NCBI RefSeq assembly: GCF_000399665.1
Contig: NZ_KB976986.1
Coordinates: 2,749,261-2,813,260 of the forward strand
DNA: 64,000 bases
From: Acinetobacter calcoaceticus ANC 3811
GTDB taxonomy: Bacteria > Pseudomonadota > Gammaproteobacteria > Pseudomonadales > Moraxellaceae
Reading direction: 5' to 3'
Shown here: piece by piece, positions 37,743-50,291 of the stretch
Numbering within the stretch: position 1 is the stretch's first letter
Layout of the letters: each line of letters opens with the position of its first letter
Notes under the pieces: model-generated
What the model saw: the letters and a program-made list of their open reading frames with translations, nothing else
The model's database searches: none
What the model was told of the DNA's origin: nothing
Program-made: the position numbers and the translations under genes

Positions 37743-38054
37743 GGGTCCAATCCTTTAGGTTTTTTATAATGATTTTGCTAGATCACTTTGTTTTAATTGA
37801 TAACGACACAGCCGTTTTTTAAAAGGTTCACTTAGTAATTTCACTTGTAGTTATCAAGCTTGGCTTAAATTTAGCCACCCTCACATTATTTATAATCATA
37901 GAGTCAACAACAATCAAGTGCAGCTCGTCCGATTTTTGCTATTTATCATTTTTCGTTACGTTTTTTGTACTTTAAATCTGAAAAAATCTCACTATGCGAT
38001 TTAAACAGACACATTAAAAACAAAACAGGCTCTGTTTAAGAGCCTGTTTTATCA
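37743..38054. other. Intergenic region between ygiQ and the DUF2726 gene
   Basis: About 310 bp. It holds the ygiQ terminator at its right end and, on the minus strand, a candidate promoter for the DUF2726 gene: TTGATT (37912-37917), a 17-bp spacer and TATAAA (37889-37894), leaving a leader of about 140 bases. Otherwise AT-rich with nothing recognised. Confidence 0.4.
38022..38050. terminator. Intrinsic terminator after ygiQ
   Basis: A perfect 12-bp stem AAAACAGGCTCT / AGAGCCTGTTTT with a 5-base loop, just beyond the minus-strand stop. Confidence 0.9.
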
Positions 38055-40436
38055 CTATCCACGAACCTTGTTTTTCGGTTTACTTTTACCGCCAAATGGT
38101 CTTTTCTCACCTGTTTCACGAGGAGGCAAACCTGTATGTTGGGTTAGAACCTGTCCTTTTTGTGGACGTTTTTGCCCTGCTGCCGAGTGAGATTGCCCTT
38201 GACCACGTTTTGCGGAATCTCCCGCTACAGACGAGTTCTTCTTACGTGCTGACTTATATTCACCTTCCGCAGTACCTTGTGGCTGATAGGTCGGAATCAA
38301 ATGCTGCTTTGAATTACCAATTAAATCGGCACGGCCCATTTCTTTTAAAGCCTCACGAAGTAATGGCCAGTTGTTTGGATCATGGTAACGTAAGAATGCT
38401 TTATGCAAACGACGACGCTTGTCACCTTTTACAATATCAACTTTTTCAGTATAGCGAGCTACTTTAGCAAGCGGGTTTTTGCCCGAATAATACATAGTTG
38501 TTGCGGTTGCCATTGGCGATGGATAGAACGTCTGCACCTGATCGGCACGGAAACCATTCTTTTTCAACCAAATTGCAAGGTGCATCATGTCATAATCTGA
38601 AGTACCCGGATGTGCTGCAATAAAGTAAGGAATTAGGTATTGCTCTTTTCCTGCTTCTTTACTAAAGCGGTCAAACATTTGCTTAAAGCGATCATACGTA
38701 CCAATACCCGGCTTCATCATCTTAGATAAAGGGCCATTTTCAGTATGTTCTGGCGCAATTTTTAAATAACCACCAACGTGATGTTGTACCAACTCTTTCA
38801 CATATTCAGGGTTCAGTACGGCAAGGTCATAACGCAAACCTGAACCAATCAGAATCTTCTTCACACCTTTAATCGCACGTGCTTTACGATAAAGCTGTAC
38901 TAAAGGTGCATGATCGGTATGCAGGTTCTGACAAACGCCCGGATATACACAAGAAGGTTTACGGCAATTCTTTTCAATTTCAGGGTCTTTACAATGCAAA
39001 CGGTACATGTTTGCTGTTGGACCACCTAAGTCTGAAATAATGCCGGTAAAGTTTGGTGCCGTATCACGGATTTTTTCAATCTCACGTAAGATCGAATCTT
39101 CCGAACGGTTTTGAATAATACGACCTTCATGTTCTGTAATCGAACAGAAAGTACAACCGCCAAAACAGCCACGCATAATGTTGACCGAGAACTTGATCAT
39201 ATCAAATGCAGGGAAACGAGCATCGCCATAAGTAGGATGTGGCAAACGTGCATATGGAAGATCAAACACATAATCCATTTCCTCAGTGGTTAGAGGAATT
39301 GGAGGTGGATTGATCCAGACATCTCGTTCACCATGGCGTTGAACCAAAGCACGTGCATTACCCGGATTAGTTTCAAGGTGCAAAATACGGTTTGCATGCG
39401 CGTAAAGCACGTGATCATTTGACACTTCTTCAAAAGAAGGTAAACGAATGACCGCCAACTCGCGTGGAGGCAACTTGTGTTTAATTGCTTTTGACGGTGC
39501 CGGCTTTAATTGAACGATTTGAGTGTCATCATCTAATTTGTCGCCTTCACGCACAATCGGGTTCGCAACAAACTCTTTCTGGAAATCTTGATATTGAGCT
39601 AATGAGTTACCTTTTTCTTTTTCAACCTCACAGCCATCAATATCTTCAGTCATGACATATGGGTTAATAATTGGGTCAACACGCCCAATCGTATCTACAT
39701 CATTACTCGCAACTTCAACAAACTTTGCTTTTGATGCTTTGTTATGTTTATTAATAATAAATGCTGTACCACGAACATCTGTAATTTCGTGGATTTTTTC
39801 ACCTTTAGCCAAACGATGCATCACATCAATAATGGCACGCTCACCATTACCATACATCAGCAAATCGGCTTTTGAATCCATCAAAATCGAACGACGGACT
39901 TTATCTGACCAATAATCGTAGTGGGCAATACGACGTAAACTACCTTCAATACCACCTAATAACACTGGTACATCTGGGAATGCTTCACGACAACGTTGGC
40001 AATATACAGTCGCAGCACGGTCAGGACGTTTATTCGGCTCATTGTTTGGAGAATAAGCATCATCAGAACGGATTTTACGATCTGCCGTATAACGGTTAAT
40101 CATCGAATCCATATTACCTGCGGTCACACCCCAAGCAATCGTTGGCTTACCTAAAACGCGAAAGCTTTCAACATTGGTCCAGTCTGGCTGCGCAATAATT
40201 CCGACACGGAAACCTTGTGCTTCAAGCACACGCCCAATCACGCCAGATACAAACGATGGATGATCAATATAAGCATCGCCACAGACTAAAATAAAGTCAC
40301 ACGCATCCCAACCAAGTAGATCCATTTCTTCTCGTGACATCGGCAAAAATGGTGCGGGTTCAAAACACGACGCCCAATATTTGTCGTAATCAAACAGCGC
40401 TTTGGGCGCAGTCTGCATGGTGTAGGCAGTAGACAT
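38055..40436 (-). CDS. ygiQ: YgiQ family radical SAM protein
   Basis: A 793-residue radical SAM protein aligning with YgiQ from its start ([25 protein letters not shown]). Residues about 47-110 form a B12-binding-like N-terminal domain. The 4Fe-4S ligands Cys424, Cys428 and Cys431 lie in [10 protein letters not shown]. An extra Cys-rich segment ([15 protein letters not shown]) may hold a second cluster. The C-terminal ~80 residues are a basic low-complexity tail rich in Lys, Gly and Gln. The reaction is unknown for the family. Transcribed alone. Confidence 0.95.
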   Translation of the reverse strand: MSTAYTMQTAPKALFDYDKYWASCFEPAPFLPMSREEMDLLGWDACDFILVCGDAYIDHPSFVSGVIGRVLEAQGFRVGIIAQPDWTNVESFRVLGKPTIAWGVTAGNMDSMINRYTADRKIRSDDAYSPNNEPNKRPDRAATVYCQRCREAFPDVPVLLGGIEGSLRRIAHYDYWSDKVRRSILMDSKADLLMYGNGERAIIDVMHRLAKGEKIHEITDVRGTAFIINKHNKASKAKFVEVASNDVDTIGRVDPIINPYVMTEDIDGCEVEKEKGNSLAQYQDFQKEFVANPIVREGDKLDDDTQIVQLKPAPSKAIKHKLPPRELAVIRLPSFEEVSNDHVLYAHANRILHLETNPGNARALVQRHGERDVWINPPPIPLTTEEMDYVFDLPYARLPHPTYGDARFPAFDMIKFSVNIMRGCFGGCTFCSITEHEGRIIQNRSEDSILREIEKIRDTAPNFTGIISDLGGPTANMYRLHCKDPEIEKNCRKPSCVYPGVCQNLHTDHAPLVQLYRKARAIKGVKKILIGSGLRYDLAVLNPEYVKELVQHHVGGYLKIAPEHTENGPLSKMMKPGIGTYDRFKQMFDRFSKEAGKEQYLIPYFIAAHPGTSDYDMMHLAIWLKKNGFRADQVQTFYPSPMATATTMYYSGKNPLAKVARYTEKVDIVKGDKRRRLHKAFLRYHDPNNWPLLREALKEMGRADLIGNSKQHLIPTYQPQGTAEGEYKSARKKNSSVAGDSAKRGQGQSHSAAGQKRPQKGQVLTQHTGLPPRETGEKRPFGGKSKPKNKVRG

Positions 40437-40648
40437 GGCTTGCGAATCTCGGCTAGCAGAGGGAGGAGAGACATCTAAAGATGAAAGCCGATCATTTTAA
40501 CATGAATTTCATTCATTTTCCCTGTTTATAAAACATGCGAAAACAACAATATAGAAATTAATTTGATTAAACTTTACTCAATATTTTATTCTTCGAATAA
40601 ATGCGACGGAATAAAATTCGTCGCATTTTTAATTTTTACTTATAGGCC

Positions 40649-41908
40649 TTAGAACAAAGCTTTTGGCAAACGAATTTGAATAATCTCATTATCATCAGCT
40701 AATTTTGCATTACGACCTGTAGATCCAGGGAAATTATTATCATTGAAAACGGTAAGCGTTGTGCCATTTTCAATAATCACATCTTCAATGGTTTCAAATG
40801 GGAAAGCAAAAACCTGTTCTGTCCCAATATCTCCTGCTCTTGCTGTGCGATACAACAAATTCGGGTTAGCAATTTTAATTAAATCGACTAAATCTTCACG
40901 GCTTACTAGTTGGCCTGACTCATTTAATTTAATACGAATTAATTTTTTATATCCGCCTAAATTATTCTGGGTCGCATCACGCTCAATAATAATGCCTTCT
41001 TTATCATTAAAGAGTTGGAAATCACCAATATTGGTTGCCTTGCTATCTAATTGGAACCAATAATATTTTCCTGTATACGCTTTTTTCTTCAGGTCAAATT
41101 GAGAAATCAGCAACTGTCTTTCTGTTTCTCGAATTGATTTAATAGGCTTTTCTATAAGAGGGTAAAGATACTGCCCATCTGGCGAAATCGCCATTCCTTC
41201 AAAACCACCACTTTGCTGAACTAGAGGCTCTACAAAATTAATTTTCGCTTTATTAAACTGATTTTGTGGTGAACGTAACTCTTGAGTCGGGTTTAATGGA
41301 TTTGGCAGAGCAATTGGTGCATCTAGTAACACGCCATCTGCTGAAAAATGAAGTAAATAAGGCCCAAATTCATCGCCAATCCAGTAAGTCCCATCATTAG
41401 TACGTTGCATAGATTCTGGATCGAAATCAGCACCCGTTAATAATCGATCTGCTGTATCACCATTCACGATATTAAATGGAATTAATTTGTTCGGATCACG
41501 CAGCTGGATAAAGCTTTGTACAGTCACTTGACCCGTGCCTTTAGCTTTAGTTTTGAAATCAGGCTTTAGTTTATAAATACGAAGTAAAAAATCTGCTGAA
41601 TTATCTTGAGTCCCAAAACCGTTATCGGCCATTGCCATATAACTGCCATCTTCATTTTTTAATGCAGCAGAAAAGCCTTGTACAGGTTGACCCTTAAATG
41701 GAGGATAAATTCCATTTGCACCTTTCACATATGCGCCAGAGTCTGGACCAGCAGCATAGGTTTCTACAGGTAACTTGGCAAAAGAAATTAAGGTCGGTTC
41801 GGTAACTTTTTCAGTAGGTGAGGTTTGTTCTTGATCGTTATCATCATTACATGCCGTCAATCCTAAACTGGCACAGCATAATAATGCCACTAATGTTTTT
41901 TTGCTCAT
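40649..41908 (-). CDS. Phytase-like esterase-domain lipoprotein
   Basis: A 419-residue secreted protein. The start is ATG at 41906-41908 (MSKKTLVALLCC); a TTG four codons earlier is unlikely. The lipobox LGLTAC places the lipid-anchored Cys about 20 residues in, followed by an acidic Asn/Asp linker. The rest is an esterase-like phytase domain: LTGADFDPESMQRTNDGTYWIGDEFGPYLLHF and GGFEGMAISPDGQYLYPLIE are hallmark beta-propeller segments. Ends IIQIRLPKALF. It could act on phosphoesters or phytate in the periplasm or outer membrane; activity is untested for this group. Confidence 0.88.
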   Translation of the reverse strand: MSKKTLVALLCCASLGLTACNDDNDQEQTSPTEKVTEPTLISFAKLPVETYAAGPDSGAYVKGANGIYPPFKGQPVQGFSAALKNEDGSYMAMADNGFGTQDNSADFLLRIYKLKPDFKTKAKGTGQVTVQSFIQLRDPNKLIPFNIVNGDTADRLLTGADFDPESMQRTNDGTYWIGDEFGPYLLHFSADGVLLDAPIALPNPLNPTQELRSPQNQFNKAKINFVEPLVQQSGGFEGMAISPDGQYLYPLIEKPIKSIRETERQLLISQFDLKKKAYTGKYYWFQLDSKATNIGDFQLFNDKEGIIIERDATQNNLGGYKKLIRIKLNESGQLVSREDLVDLIKIANPNLLYRTARAGDIGTEQVFAFPFETIEDVIIENGTTLTVFNDNNFPGSTGRNAKLADDNEIIQIRLPKALF

Positions 41909-42055
41909 GGTTTTATACAATCGGTAAAAAATTAAGCAAATTTAATCAAGCTTATATGAAGTTTTTACTTCAAAATGATGAAATCTTTATGGCGAAAATA
42001 TGACAAACCCAACTGTTCAATACAAACACAAACTAAATAACTTCATCAAAACGAA

Positions 42056-42460
42056 TTAAAGTTTCGTTGGCTGATATTCTCCAGCAATTGCTGCTTTTAA
42101 AAAGTTCTGGAAGGTTGGGCATTCCATATGGTTTTCAGCAGGACATACAGCAGCGTGTTCTAATCCTTGACTAATAAAATGTAATCGCTTTGCCATTTGC
42201 TCTAATTGTTCAGCTTTATCTTTTAATTTTTGCCGATCAAGCTCTGGTTTACCATCTTGTCCAAACATTGTGGCGATTTCATTTAAAGAAAAACCTGCGG
42301 CACGACCTAAAGCAATGAGTGCCAATTGATCAATTACGTGCTTACCATACTGTCGACGCAAACCTTGCCGCCCTATCGATTTAATTAATCCTTTCTCTTC
42401 ATAAAAACGTAGCGTTGCAGTTGTAACTTTTGCCTTTTTAGCGACTTCACCAATATCCAT
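42056..42460 (-). CDS. MerR family transcriptional regulator
   Basis: A 134-residue MerR-type activator. The N-terminal winged HTH reads MDIGEVAKKAKVTTATLRFYEEKGLI; a dimerisation helix spans about 73-105. The C-terminal effector region has only two Cys (Cys106 and Cys114, CPAENHMEC), not the classical metal-binding loops of CueR, ZntR or SoxR, so the signal is unclear (thiol or electrophile stress is possible). AGAGG precedes ATG. It is divergent from the DUF2938-flavodoxin-DUF2798 cluster, and the shared region has a MerR-type promoter. Confidence 0.92.
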   Translation of the reverse strand: MDIGEVAKKAKVTTATLRFYEEKGLIKSIGRQGLRRQYGKHVIDQLALIALGRAAGFSLNEIATMFGQDGKPELDRQKLKDKAEQLEQMAKRLHFISQGLEHAAVCPAENHMECPTFQNFLKAAIAGEYQPTKL

Positions 42461-42469
42461 AACAACCTC

Positions 42470-42500
42470 TTGACTTCAAGTGAACTTGAACTTGCACAAT
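42470..42500 (+). promoter_or_regulatory. MerR-type promoter with palindromic operator in a 19-bp spacer
   Basis: TTGACT (42470-42475) and CACAAT (42495-42500) are separated by 19 bp, the overlong spacing typical of MerR-activated promoters. The spacer region holds the inverted repeat TTCAAGT / ACTTGAA (42475-42490, 2-base centre). It points toward the DUF2938 gene 42 bp downstream and away from merR. Confidence 0.75.
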
Positions 42501-42541
42501 AAATTTATCACGTTTCAGACGTATAAAAGCAAGGTTTCAAA

Positions 42542-43027
42542 ATGAATCTCTCCACATTGTTCTTTCAAGCTTTATGCCTTGGTGTTGGTGCAACAATTAT
42601 TATGGATATCTGGCTGTTAGTATTAAAGATATTCAAAATTCCGACCTTAAATTTTTCCTTTCTCGGACGCTGGGTCGGCTGGATATTTCAAGGGAAACTC
42701 ATCCATCAATCTATTGCCAAAATCCCTCAAATTAAGGGTGAATATTTATTAGGTTGGGTTGCTCACTATAGTGTCGGCATTATCTTCGCATTCAGTTTTA
42801 TTTTCATTGTTGGGTCAACTTGGCTCGCCCATCCTCGGTTTTACTCAGCACTACTGTTTGGTGTAGTCACCGTTCTCATTCCTTTTTTTATTATGCAACC
42901 TGCGATGGGTAGTGGCTTTGCTTCATCAAAAACACCTCATCCTTTTTTGAACTGTCTAAAAAGTTTGCTAAACCATAGTGTTTTTGGTTGTGGCTTATAT
43001 CTCACTGCAAAACTATTTCAAATTTAA
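42542..43027 (+). CDS. DUF2938 family membrane protein
   Basis: A 161-residue inner-membrane protein with four hydrophobic helices. Family markers are GVGATIIMDIW near the start, FLGRWVGWIFQGK, IKGEYLLGWVAHYSVGIIFA, and FFIMQPAMGSGFASSKTPHP. DUF2938 proteins have no established role. It is first in the cluster driven by the MerR-type promoter and lies 18 bp before the flavodoxin-like gene, so it probably contributes to the same stress response. Confidence 0.85.
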   Translation: MNLSTLFFQALCLGVGATIIMDIWLLVLKIFKIPTLNFSFLGRWVGWIFQGKLIHQSIAKIPQIKGEYLLGWVAHYSVGIIFAFSFIFIVGSTWLAHPRFYSALLFGVVTVLIPFFIMQPAMGSGFASSKTPHPFLNCLKSLLNHSVFGCGLYLTAKLFQI

Positions 43028-43045
43028 ATAAAGAGGAAACTGCCC

Positions 43046-43612
43046 ATGAAAACCGTTGCCATTATTTACTATAGTCGCCAAGGTCACACCCAATTTATTG
43101 CTCAGCACATTCAAACTGGCATCTTGAACCAAGGAAATATTGAAGTAGATTTACTCAATGCCGAAGATCTTGTCGAAAACCCAGAAACCCTAATTCAATA
43201 TGACGGCTTAATTTGGGGATCTCCTACGTATTTAGGTGGTGTATCTTCCAAATTAAAACAACTCATGGATGCAACAGGCCCATTATGGAAAAAACAGAAA
43301 TTTAAAGGAAAGCTAGCGGCTGGCTTTACCGTATCTTCCCTTCCCGCAGGTGATAAACAATCGACACTAATTTCACTTTTTACCTTTTGCATGCAACACG
43401 GCATGTTATGGGTTGGAAACCCGATTATGCCTGAGCAACACCAAGGTATTCCTTATACTCAAGCAGCCAACCGTCTCGGTTCATGGTCCGGCTTAATGGC
43501 TCAGGCTGAACATGGCAGTAATGCCGATAAGTTTGATGAAGGAGATATTAAAACTGCTCAACAATTTGGAGAAAATTTTGCATTGGCCTTAAATGCTTAT
43601 CAAAGAATGTAA
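43046..43612 (+). CDS. Flavodoxin-fold NAD(P)H:quinone oxidoreductase-like protein (WrbA-type)
   Basis: A 188-residue flavodoxin-like protein. The FMN phosphate loop is IIYYSRQGHTQ near residues 6-16; GLIWGSPTYLGGVSSKLKQLMDATGPLW matches the WrbA/NQO family motif. It likely reduces quinones by two electrons. An AAAGAGGA ribosome site precedes ATG. It follows DUF2938 by 18 bp and precedes the DUF2798 gene by 4 bp, within the MerR-controlled cluster. Confidence 0.88.
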   Translation: MKTVAIIYYSRQGHTQFIAQHIQTGILNQGNIEVDLLNAEDLVENPETLIQYDGLIWGSPTYLGGVSSKLKQLMDATGPLWKKQKFKGKLAAGFTVSSLPAGDKQSTLISLFTFCMQHGMLWVGNPIMPEQHQGIPYTQAANRLGSWSGLMAQAEHGSNADKFDEGDIKTAQQFGENFALALNAYQRM

Positions 43613-43616
43613 ATCC

Positions 43617-43829
43617 ATGAAAGCACAGAAACTTTTATTCCTCTTAATTTTATCTGGAATGATGTCTTTTATAATTTCAGGTATTTCAACTTTTAAAGTA
43701 GTGGGACTAAATCATCATTTCCTTTCATTGTGGGTATCCGCTTGGATTATTGCATGGATATTAGCTTTTCCAAGTGTATTGATTTGTGCCCCTATAGCCC
43801 AGAAACTAGTCGACATCGTATTTAAGTAA
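43617..43829 (+). CDS. DUF2798 family small membrane protein
   Basis: A 70-residue protein with two membrane helices: LLFLLILSGMMSFIISGIS and FLSLWVSAWIIAWILAFPSV, followed by the conserved APIAQKLV end of DUF2798. Start: ATG at 43617 was chosen because the upstream in-frame ATG (43593) lies inside the flavodoxin gene and adds charged residues not typical of the family. Function unknown; last gene of the MerR-controlled cluster. Confidence 0.8.
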   Translation: MKAQKLLFLLILSGMMSFIISGISTFKVVGLNHHFLSLWVSAWIIAWILAFPSVLICAPIAQKLVDIVFK

Positions 43830-43910
43830 GTTGATCTGTAAGTTAAAACGTACAAAACTTGCAGCGATTTGCGGATATTCAACTTTAGTATTTTTTCATA
43901 ATATATGAAA

Positions 43911-44027
43911 CATAGAGAGACAGGATGTCTCATTGAAGAAGAATAAGAACGCAGGAAGCGGTAGTTGACAGGAGTTAGCTACATAAGCTGAATACGAAAA
44001 AACCTCGACAGGATGTCGGGGTTTTTT
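43911..44027 (+). ncRNA. Candidate small RNA with intrinsic terminator
   Basis: A plus-strand stretch with no long frame ends in a strong terminator hairpin. A 5' hairpin GAGACAGGATGTCTC (43917-43931) shares its GACAGGATGTC core with the terminator hairpin (44005-44016). Between them lies an unpaired purine-rich segment containing GCAGGAAGCGG. No protein neighbour needs this terminator at such a distance (DUF2798 stops at 43829). From memory, similar multi-copy RNAs occur in Acinetobacter; not checked here. The 5' end is a guess. Confidence 0.5.
43997..44027 (+). terminator. Intrinsic terminator (small-RNA candidate)
   Basis: A-run plus CCTCGACA pairing with TGTCGGGG plus six T (one G-U pair), a short GGA loop region; about 14 bp of stem. 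Confidence 0.85.
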
Positions 44028-44120
44028 CATTTTAATTATACAAAATTCTCACTATTTGCTTATGCTGAGCAACAGAACTTATATTGATCCGATGAGTATG
44101 GCTGAATACCATGATTTCAT

Positions 44121-44729
44121 TTGAAATTTGATTATCGGTTTTCTATTTTGCTTACCTCATCTTTATCTAACAATTATTTTAAACCGACTCAAATAAACAT
44201 TTTGAGTCTCAAATTTTTCGTAATTGCTTTAATGACAATAATGACGGGATGTACCAGCTTAGGCCCGAATAGTGGTTCATTTTCATGGCGTTCAAATAAG
44301 CTCTCATCAGGTCTACAAAAAGCCTATTCTGTTCCACAAAGCACAGCGAATCGGTTATCTCCACTTATTATTCAAAGTGCTGACCAATATAATGTGCCGC
44401 CTCTTTTACTAGCCGCTGTCATAAGACAAGAATCGAGTTACAATACTAATGCTCTCTCACCTACGGGTGCAGTAGGTTTAACTCAAATTATTCCCAGCTA
44501 TTGGCAACAAACTTGTGCTGGTAATCTGTATGATGAATCTACAAATATTCAATGTGGTGCTTATATCTTAAATCATTATTATCAATCAGCGGATAGTTGG
44601 TTTAAGGCTACGGCTTATTATAATGTTGGCCCAACTGGATATGAGCGAAGCTTCTGGACACGGCACAAAGCTAAAAAATATGCTCGGTCTGTTAAACGTC
44701 ATCAAAAAGCTTTAAAAAGTGCTTTATAA
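44121..44729 (+). CDS. Lytic transglycosylase (SLT-domain) lipoprotein
   Basis: A 202-residue frame with a lipobox (IMTGC, Cys44) and then a Slt-type lysozyme-like domain. Catalytic Glu104 is in AVIRQESSYNTNALSPTGAVGLTQIIPSYW, and AYYNVGPTGYE is the C-terminal motif. It cleaves peptidoglycan to 1,6-anhydro-muropeptides. The start is unresolved: no ATG precedes the lipobox sensibly. TTG occurs at 44121, 44148 and 44202; TTG 44202 would give a compact lipoprotein signal (MSLKFFVIALMTIMTGC). A terminator shared with convergent cysK follows. Confidence 0.82.
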   Translation: MKFDYRFSILLTSSLSNNYFKPTQINILSLKFFVIALMTIMTGCTSLGPNSGSFSWRSNKLSSGLQKAYSVPQSTANRLSPLIIQSADQYNVPPLLLAAVIRQESSYNTNALSPTGAVGLTQIIPSYWQQTCAGNLYDESTNIQCGAYILNHYYQSADSWFKATAYYNVGPTGYERSFWTRHKAKKYARSVKRHQKALKSAL

Positions 44730-44741
44730 ATAAGCTTAAAT

Positions 44742-44769
44742 AAAAGCCCATCAATAGATGGGCTTTTTT
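44742..44769. terminator. Bidirectional intrinsic terminator
   Basis: A perfect 11-bp stem AAAAGCCCATC / GATGGGCTTTT with an AATA loop and extra T, between the transglycosylase and cysK. Confidence 0.9.
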
Positions 44770-44781
44770 ATGCGGTTAATT

Positions 44782-45780
44782 TTATTCGTCAAATAAACCG
44801 TCAAACAGAACAGAAGATAAATAACGCTCGCCACTGTCTGGAAGAATAACAACAATCGTTTTACCAGCATTTTCAGGGCGTTCTGCAATTTTAGCCGCCG
44901 CAGCCAAAGCTGCTCCACTTGAAATACCCACTAAAATACCTTCTTGGGTTGCACAGTTTCTTGCCCACTGAATTGCTTCTTCGCTAGTCACTGGTAAGAC
45001 TTCATCAACAAGATCTAAGTCAAGATTCTTTGGAATAAAGTTCGCACCAATTCCCTGAATTTTATGTGGTGCAGGTGTAATGTTCTCTCCATTTCTAGTT
45101 TGAGTAATAATTGGAGACTCAGCAGGTTCAACGGCTACAGAATACAAAGGTTTATTTTGAACTTGTTCGAAATAACGAGAAATACCAGTAATTGTGCCGC
45201 CAGTACCTACACCCGCAACCAAAATATCCACTTGTCCACCAGTTGCTTGCCAAATTTCAGGACCAGTTGTATCTACATGGATTTGTGGATTGGCTGGATT
45301 TTCAAATTGCTGAGGTAAGAAATAAACTTCTGGCTGTTCAGCCGCTAATCGTATAGCTTCATCAACTGCACCTTTCATCCCTTTCGCAGGTTCAGTTAAA
45401 ACCAAATTGGCACCGAGTGCTTTTAATACTTTTCTACGTTCAAGACTCATACTTGCAGGCATAGTTAAAGTAATTGGATAACCCTTGGCAGCTGCAACAA
45501 AAGCTAATGCAATCCCCGTGTTACCACTAGTTGGTTCAATAATATGCATGCCTTCTTTTAACACACCGCGCTTTTCTGCATCTGCAATTAGTGCCGCTCC
45601 AATACGACATTTCACAGAGAATGCAGGGTTACGGCTTTCCACTTTTGCTAATACGGTTGCACCAGTTTTAATCAAACGATTAATGCGAACTAAAGGAGTA
45701 TTACCAATAGCTTCTGCATTATTTGGATAAACTGCTATTCCTAAATTATTGGGTGTTGGAAATTGCTGATCAGTAGACAT
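44782..45780 (-). CDS. cysK: Cysteine synthase A
   Basis: A 332-residue PLP enzyme making L-cysteine from O-acetylserine and sulfide. The PLP Lys57 lies in [14 protein letters not shown]; the substrate loop TSGNTG spans 84-89; the glycine-rich phosphate cup is [20 protein letters not shown] near the C-terminus completes the fold type II signature. Slightly longer than E. coli CysK through an N-terminal extension of about 15 residues. Monocistronic, ending at a shared terminator. Confidence 0.93.
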   Translation of the reverse strand: MSTDQQFPTPNNLGIAVYPNNAEAIGNTPLVRINRLIKTGATVLAKVESRNPAFSVKCRIGAALIADAEKRGVLKEGMHIIEPTSGNTGIALAFVAAAKGYPITLTMPASMSLERRKVLKALGANLVLTEPAKGMKGAVDEAIRLAAEQPEVYFLPQQFENPANPQIHVDTTGPEIWQATGGQVDILVAGVGTGGTITGISRYFEQVQNKPLYSVAVEPAESPIITQTRNGENITPAPHKIQGIGANFIPKNLDLDLVDEVLPVTSEEAIQWARNCATQEGILVGISSGAALAAAAKIAERPENAGKTIVVILPDSGERYLSSVLFDGLFDE

Positions 45781-46060
45781 GTTATATCCTTATTAGATTT
45801 GGAATTATTCTGAATCATTATAAGCTTCTAGAGTGAACAGAAAAGTAGAAAAGCTAAGTAATTCCTGAATTCTCAAATGAACAATGTACCTTGTCATAGA
45901 TTTCTTTTGAAGAAACAAAAAATTAAAAATTATTTTAAAAATCAAATTATTAGATTAAATAAGTTTATTTTCCTATCTATATCTTACATTATTAAGACTA
46001 CTCTAATCTTCTTATTGAACATTAAAGCTAATGTTTGTTCAATATTTTATGTAATTAGAA

Positions 46061-46603
46061 TTACCAAAGTTCACCCTCTCTCCAATCGGCACAAATAGTA
46101 TCATCTTCTAACTTATGAGTTAGTCGCTCCTTCAGCTTAGTGCTCAACGGAAATAACATAATTTCATAATCATCGGTCAGATGAGTAGAAGTTTCATGCT
46201 TGATGTATAAATCTCCCCACCACGAAATCCAATCTAATTTTTTATAGAATGTCTCATCTTCAGGCTGTAATGCCGCGAGTTCATAACCTAAATCAGTTAA
46301 AACATCTGTTAAATATCTTAATAATTTAGATGCGAGACCTTTCCCACGCATATTGAAATCAGTAGTCACATACTCTATATAAGCAGTTTTTACAGTAATA
46401 CCATCTTTTAAAGTGAACATTCGATCTGCCCATAAAGCATGTGACACAATATTATCATCCAATATGCCTACTAGATGAACAGCATTTTGCATGAAGGCAT
46501 ATTGACTCCAAGGATCTTCATTAAAAGCAGCAAAACACAGCTCAGCAATCTGTTGTCGCTGTTGTTTATTTAGGTCTTGGGCCGCAATGATTTTAAACTG
46601 CAT
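46061..46603 (-). CDS. GNAT acetyltransferase resembling aminoglycoside 2'-N-acetyltransferase
   Basis: A 180-residue GNAT protein. The acetyl-CoA loop is in FNMRGKGLASKLL (R-G-K-G-L-A); the N-terminal half has FAAFNEDPW and HLVGILDDNIVSHAL. The chain ends CADWREGELW, closely matching the C-terminal C-D-W-R-x-G-x-x-W of AAC(2')-I enzymes, and the overall order of blocks agrees. It may be a chromosomal AAC(2')-I relative with intrinsic or non-resistance function; drug activity is inference. It stands alone between an AT-rich region and the rRNA operon terminator. Confidence 0.75.
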   Translation of the reverse strand: MQFKIIAAQDLNKQQRQQIAELCFAAFNEDPWSQYAFMQNAVHLVGILDDNIVSHALWADRMFTLKDGITVKTAYIEYVTTDFNMRGKGLASKLLRYLTDVLTDLGYELAALQPEDETFYKKLDWISWWGDLYIKHETSTHLTDDYEIMLFPLSTKLKERLTHKLEDDTICADWREGELW

Positions 46604-46704
46604 ATGCAGGAACTCTATTTTAATTGTTTAAATCATAAGCAAAGAACGAAATAATATGAAGTTTTTTAGTTAAAACCTCTTCACCATTTTATTTTTGCAT
46701 AAAA

Positions 46705-46734
46705 AAACACCCCCAACTTAGGTTGGGGGTGTTT
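46705..46734 (-). terminator. rRNA operon terminator
   Basis: A perfect 13-bp GC-rich stem AAACACCCCCAAC / GTTGGGGGTGTTT with a 4-base loop; on the minus strand it is followed by a T-run. It lies just past the 5S gene. Confidence 0.95.
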
Positions 46735-46743
46735 AGAATAATG

Positions 46744-46858
46744 AGCTGGCGATGACTTACTCTCACATGGGAAACCCCACACTACCATCAGCGCTAAGAG
46801 GTTTCACTTCTGAGTTCGGGAAGGGATCAGGTGGTTCACTCTTGCTATGGTCGCCAGC
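46744..46858 (-). rRNA. rrf: 5S ribosomal RNA
   Basis: About 115 bases on the minus strand. It begins GCTGGCGACCATAGC and contains the conserved loop CCCGAACTCAGAAGTGAAAC; the ends pair (GCTGGCGA/TCGCCAGC). It is last in the rRNA operon. Ends are set by pairing, accurate to a few bases. Confidence 0.95.
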
Positions 46859-47037
46859 ACAACTGGTATGGATACTAGCATTGGTCTTAATATGCCGATG
46901 CGTTTTCCAAATCTTTACAGATGGGCTGATTGAGTCTTGATATTTTGTTCATTTTAGCTAAGCGTATAACTAAATCAAGTTGATTTGTACATTAATGAAT
47001 CGATTGATGCTATATATACAACTGCTTGGGTGTTGTA

Positions 47038-49931
<2,894 letters not shown>

Positions 49932-50291
49932 TACAACCCCAAACAGTCGTTATTACCTACAAGGAGTAATAAGACATGATCAATGATTTCTCATCAATCT
50001 CTTACAGTTTGAAGTACTGTGTATTTAAACACTGTACAGCTTCAATCTAATTCATATACCAAAACGCTTGATTCAGTTAATTTGCTAGTTCTCAATTCAT
50101 TTAGATCAATTGCTTAATCTAAACTCTTGAGTGAACAATTTATTTCAGACTCAATTTTGCCAATCTGTTAATGAATAAACATGCCTTCGTCAGGTCATGC
50201 TTAATACCGTGATACTTAAATCACAGAAGTTAATAAACTAAGATCTAATCCCTATTTACTAATTTCTGTAATCTGAACTTCTCTTAAGTTC
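49932..50291 (-). other. rRNA spacer between tRNA-Ala and 23S
   Basis: About 360 bp of transcribed spacer on the minus strand. It contains the 23S processing arm at its 23S end; no additional tRNA or frame of interest was recognised. Confidence 0.8.

Noticed and set aside
45877..46098. 73-codon plus-strand frame between cysK and the GNAT gene
   Set aside because: Composition is Ile/Lys/Asn-rich as expected from AT-rich non-coding DNA, there is no ribosome site, and it overlaps the end of the GNAT gene.
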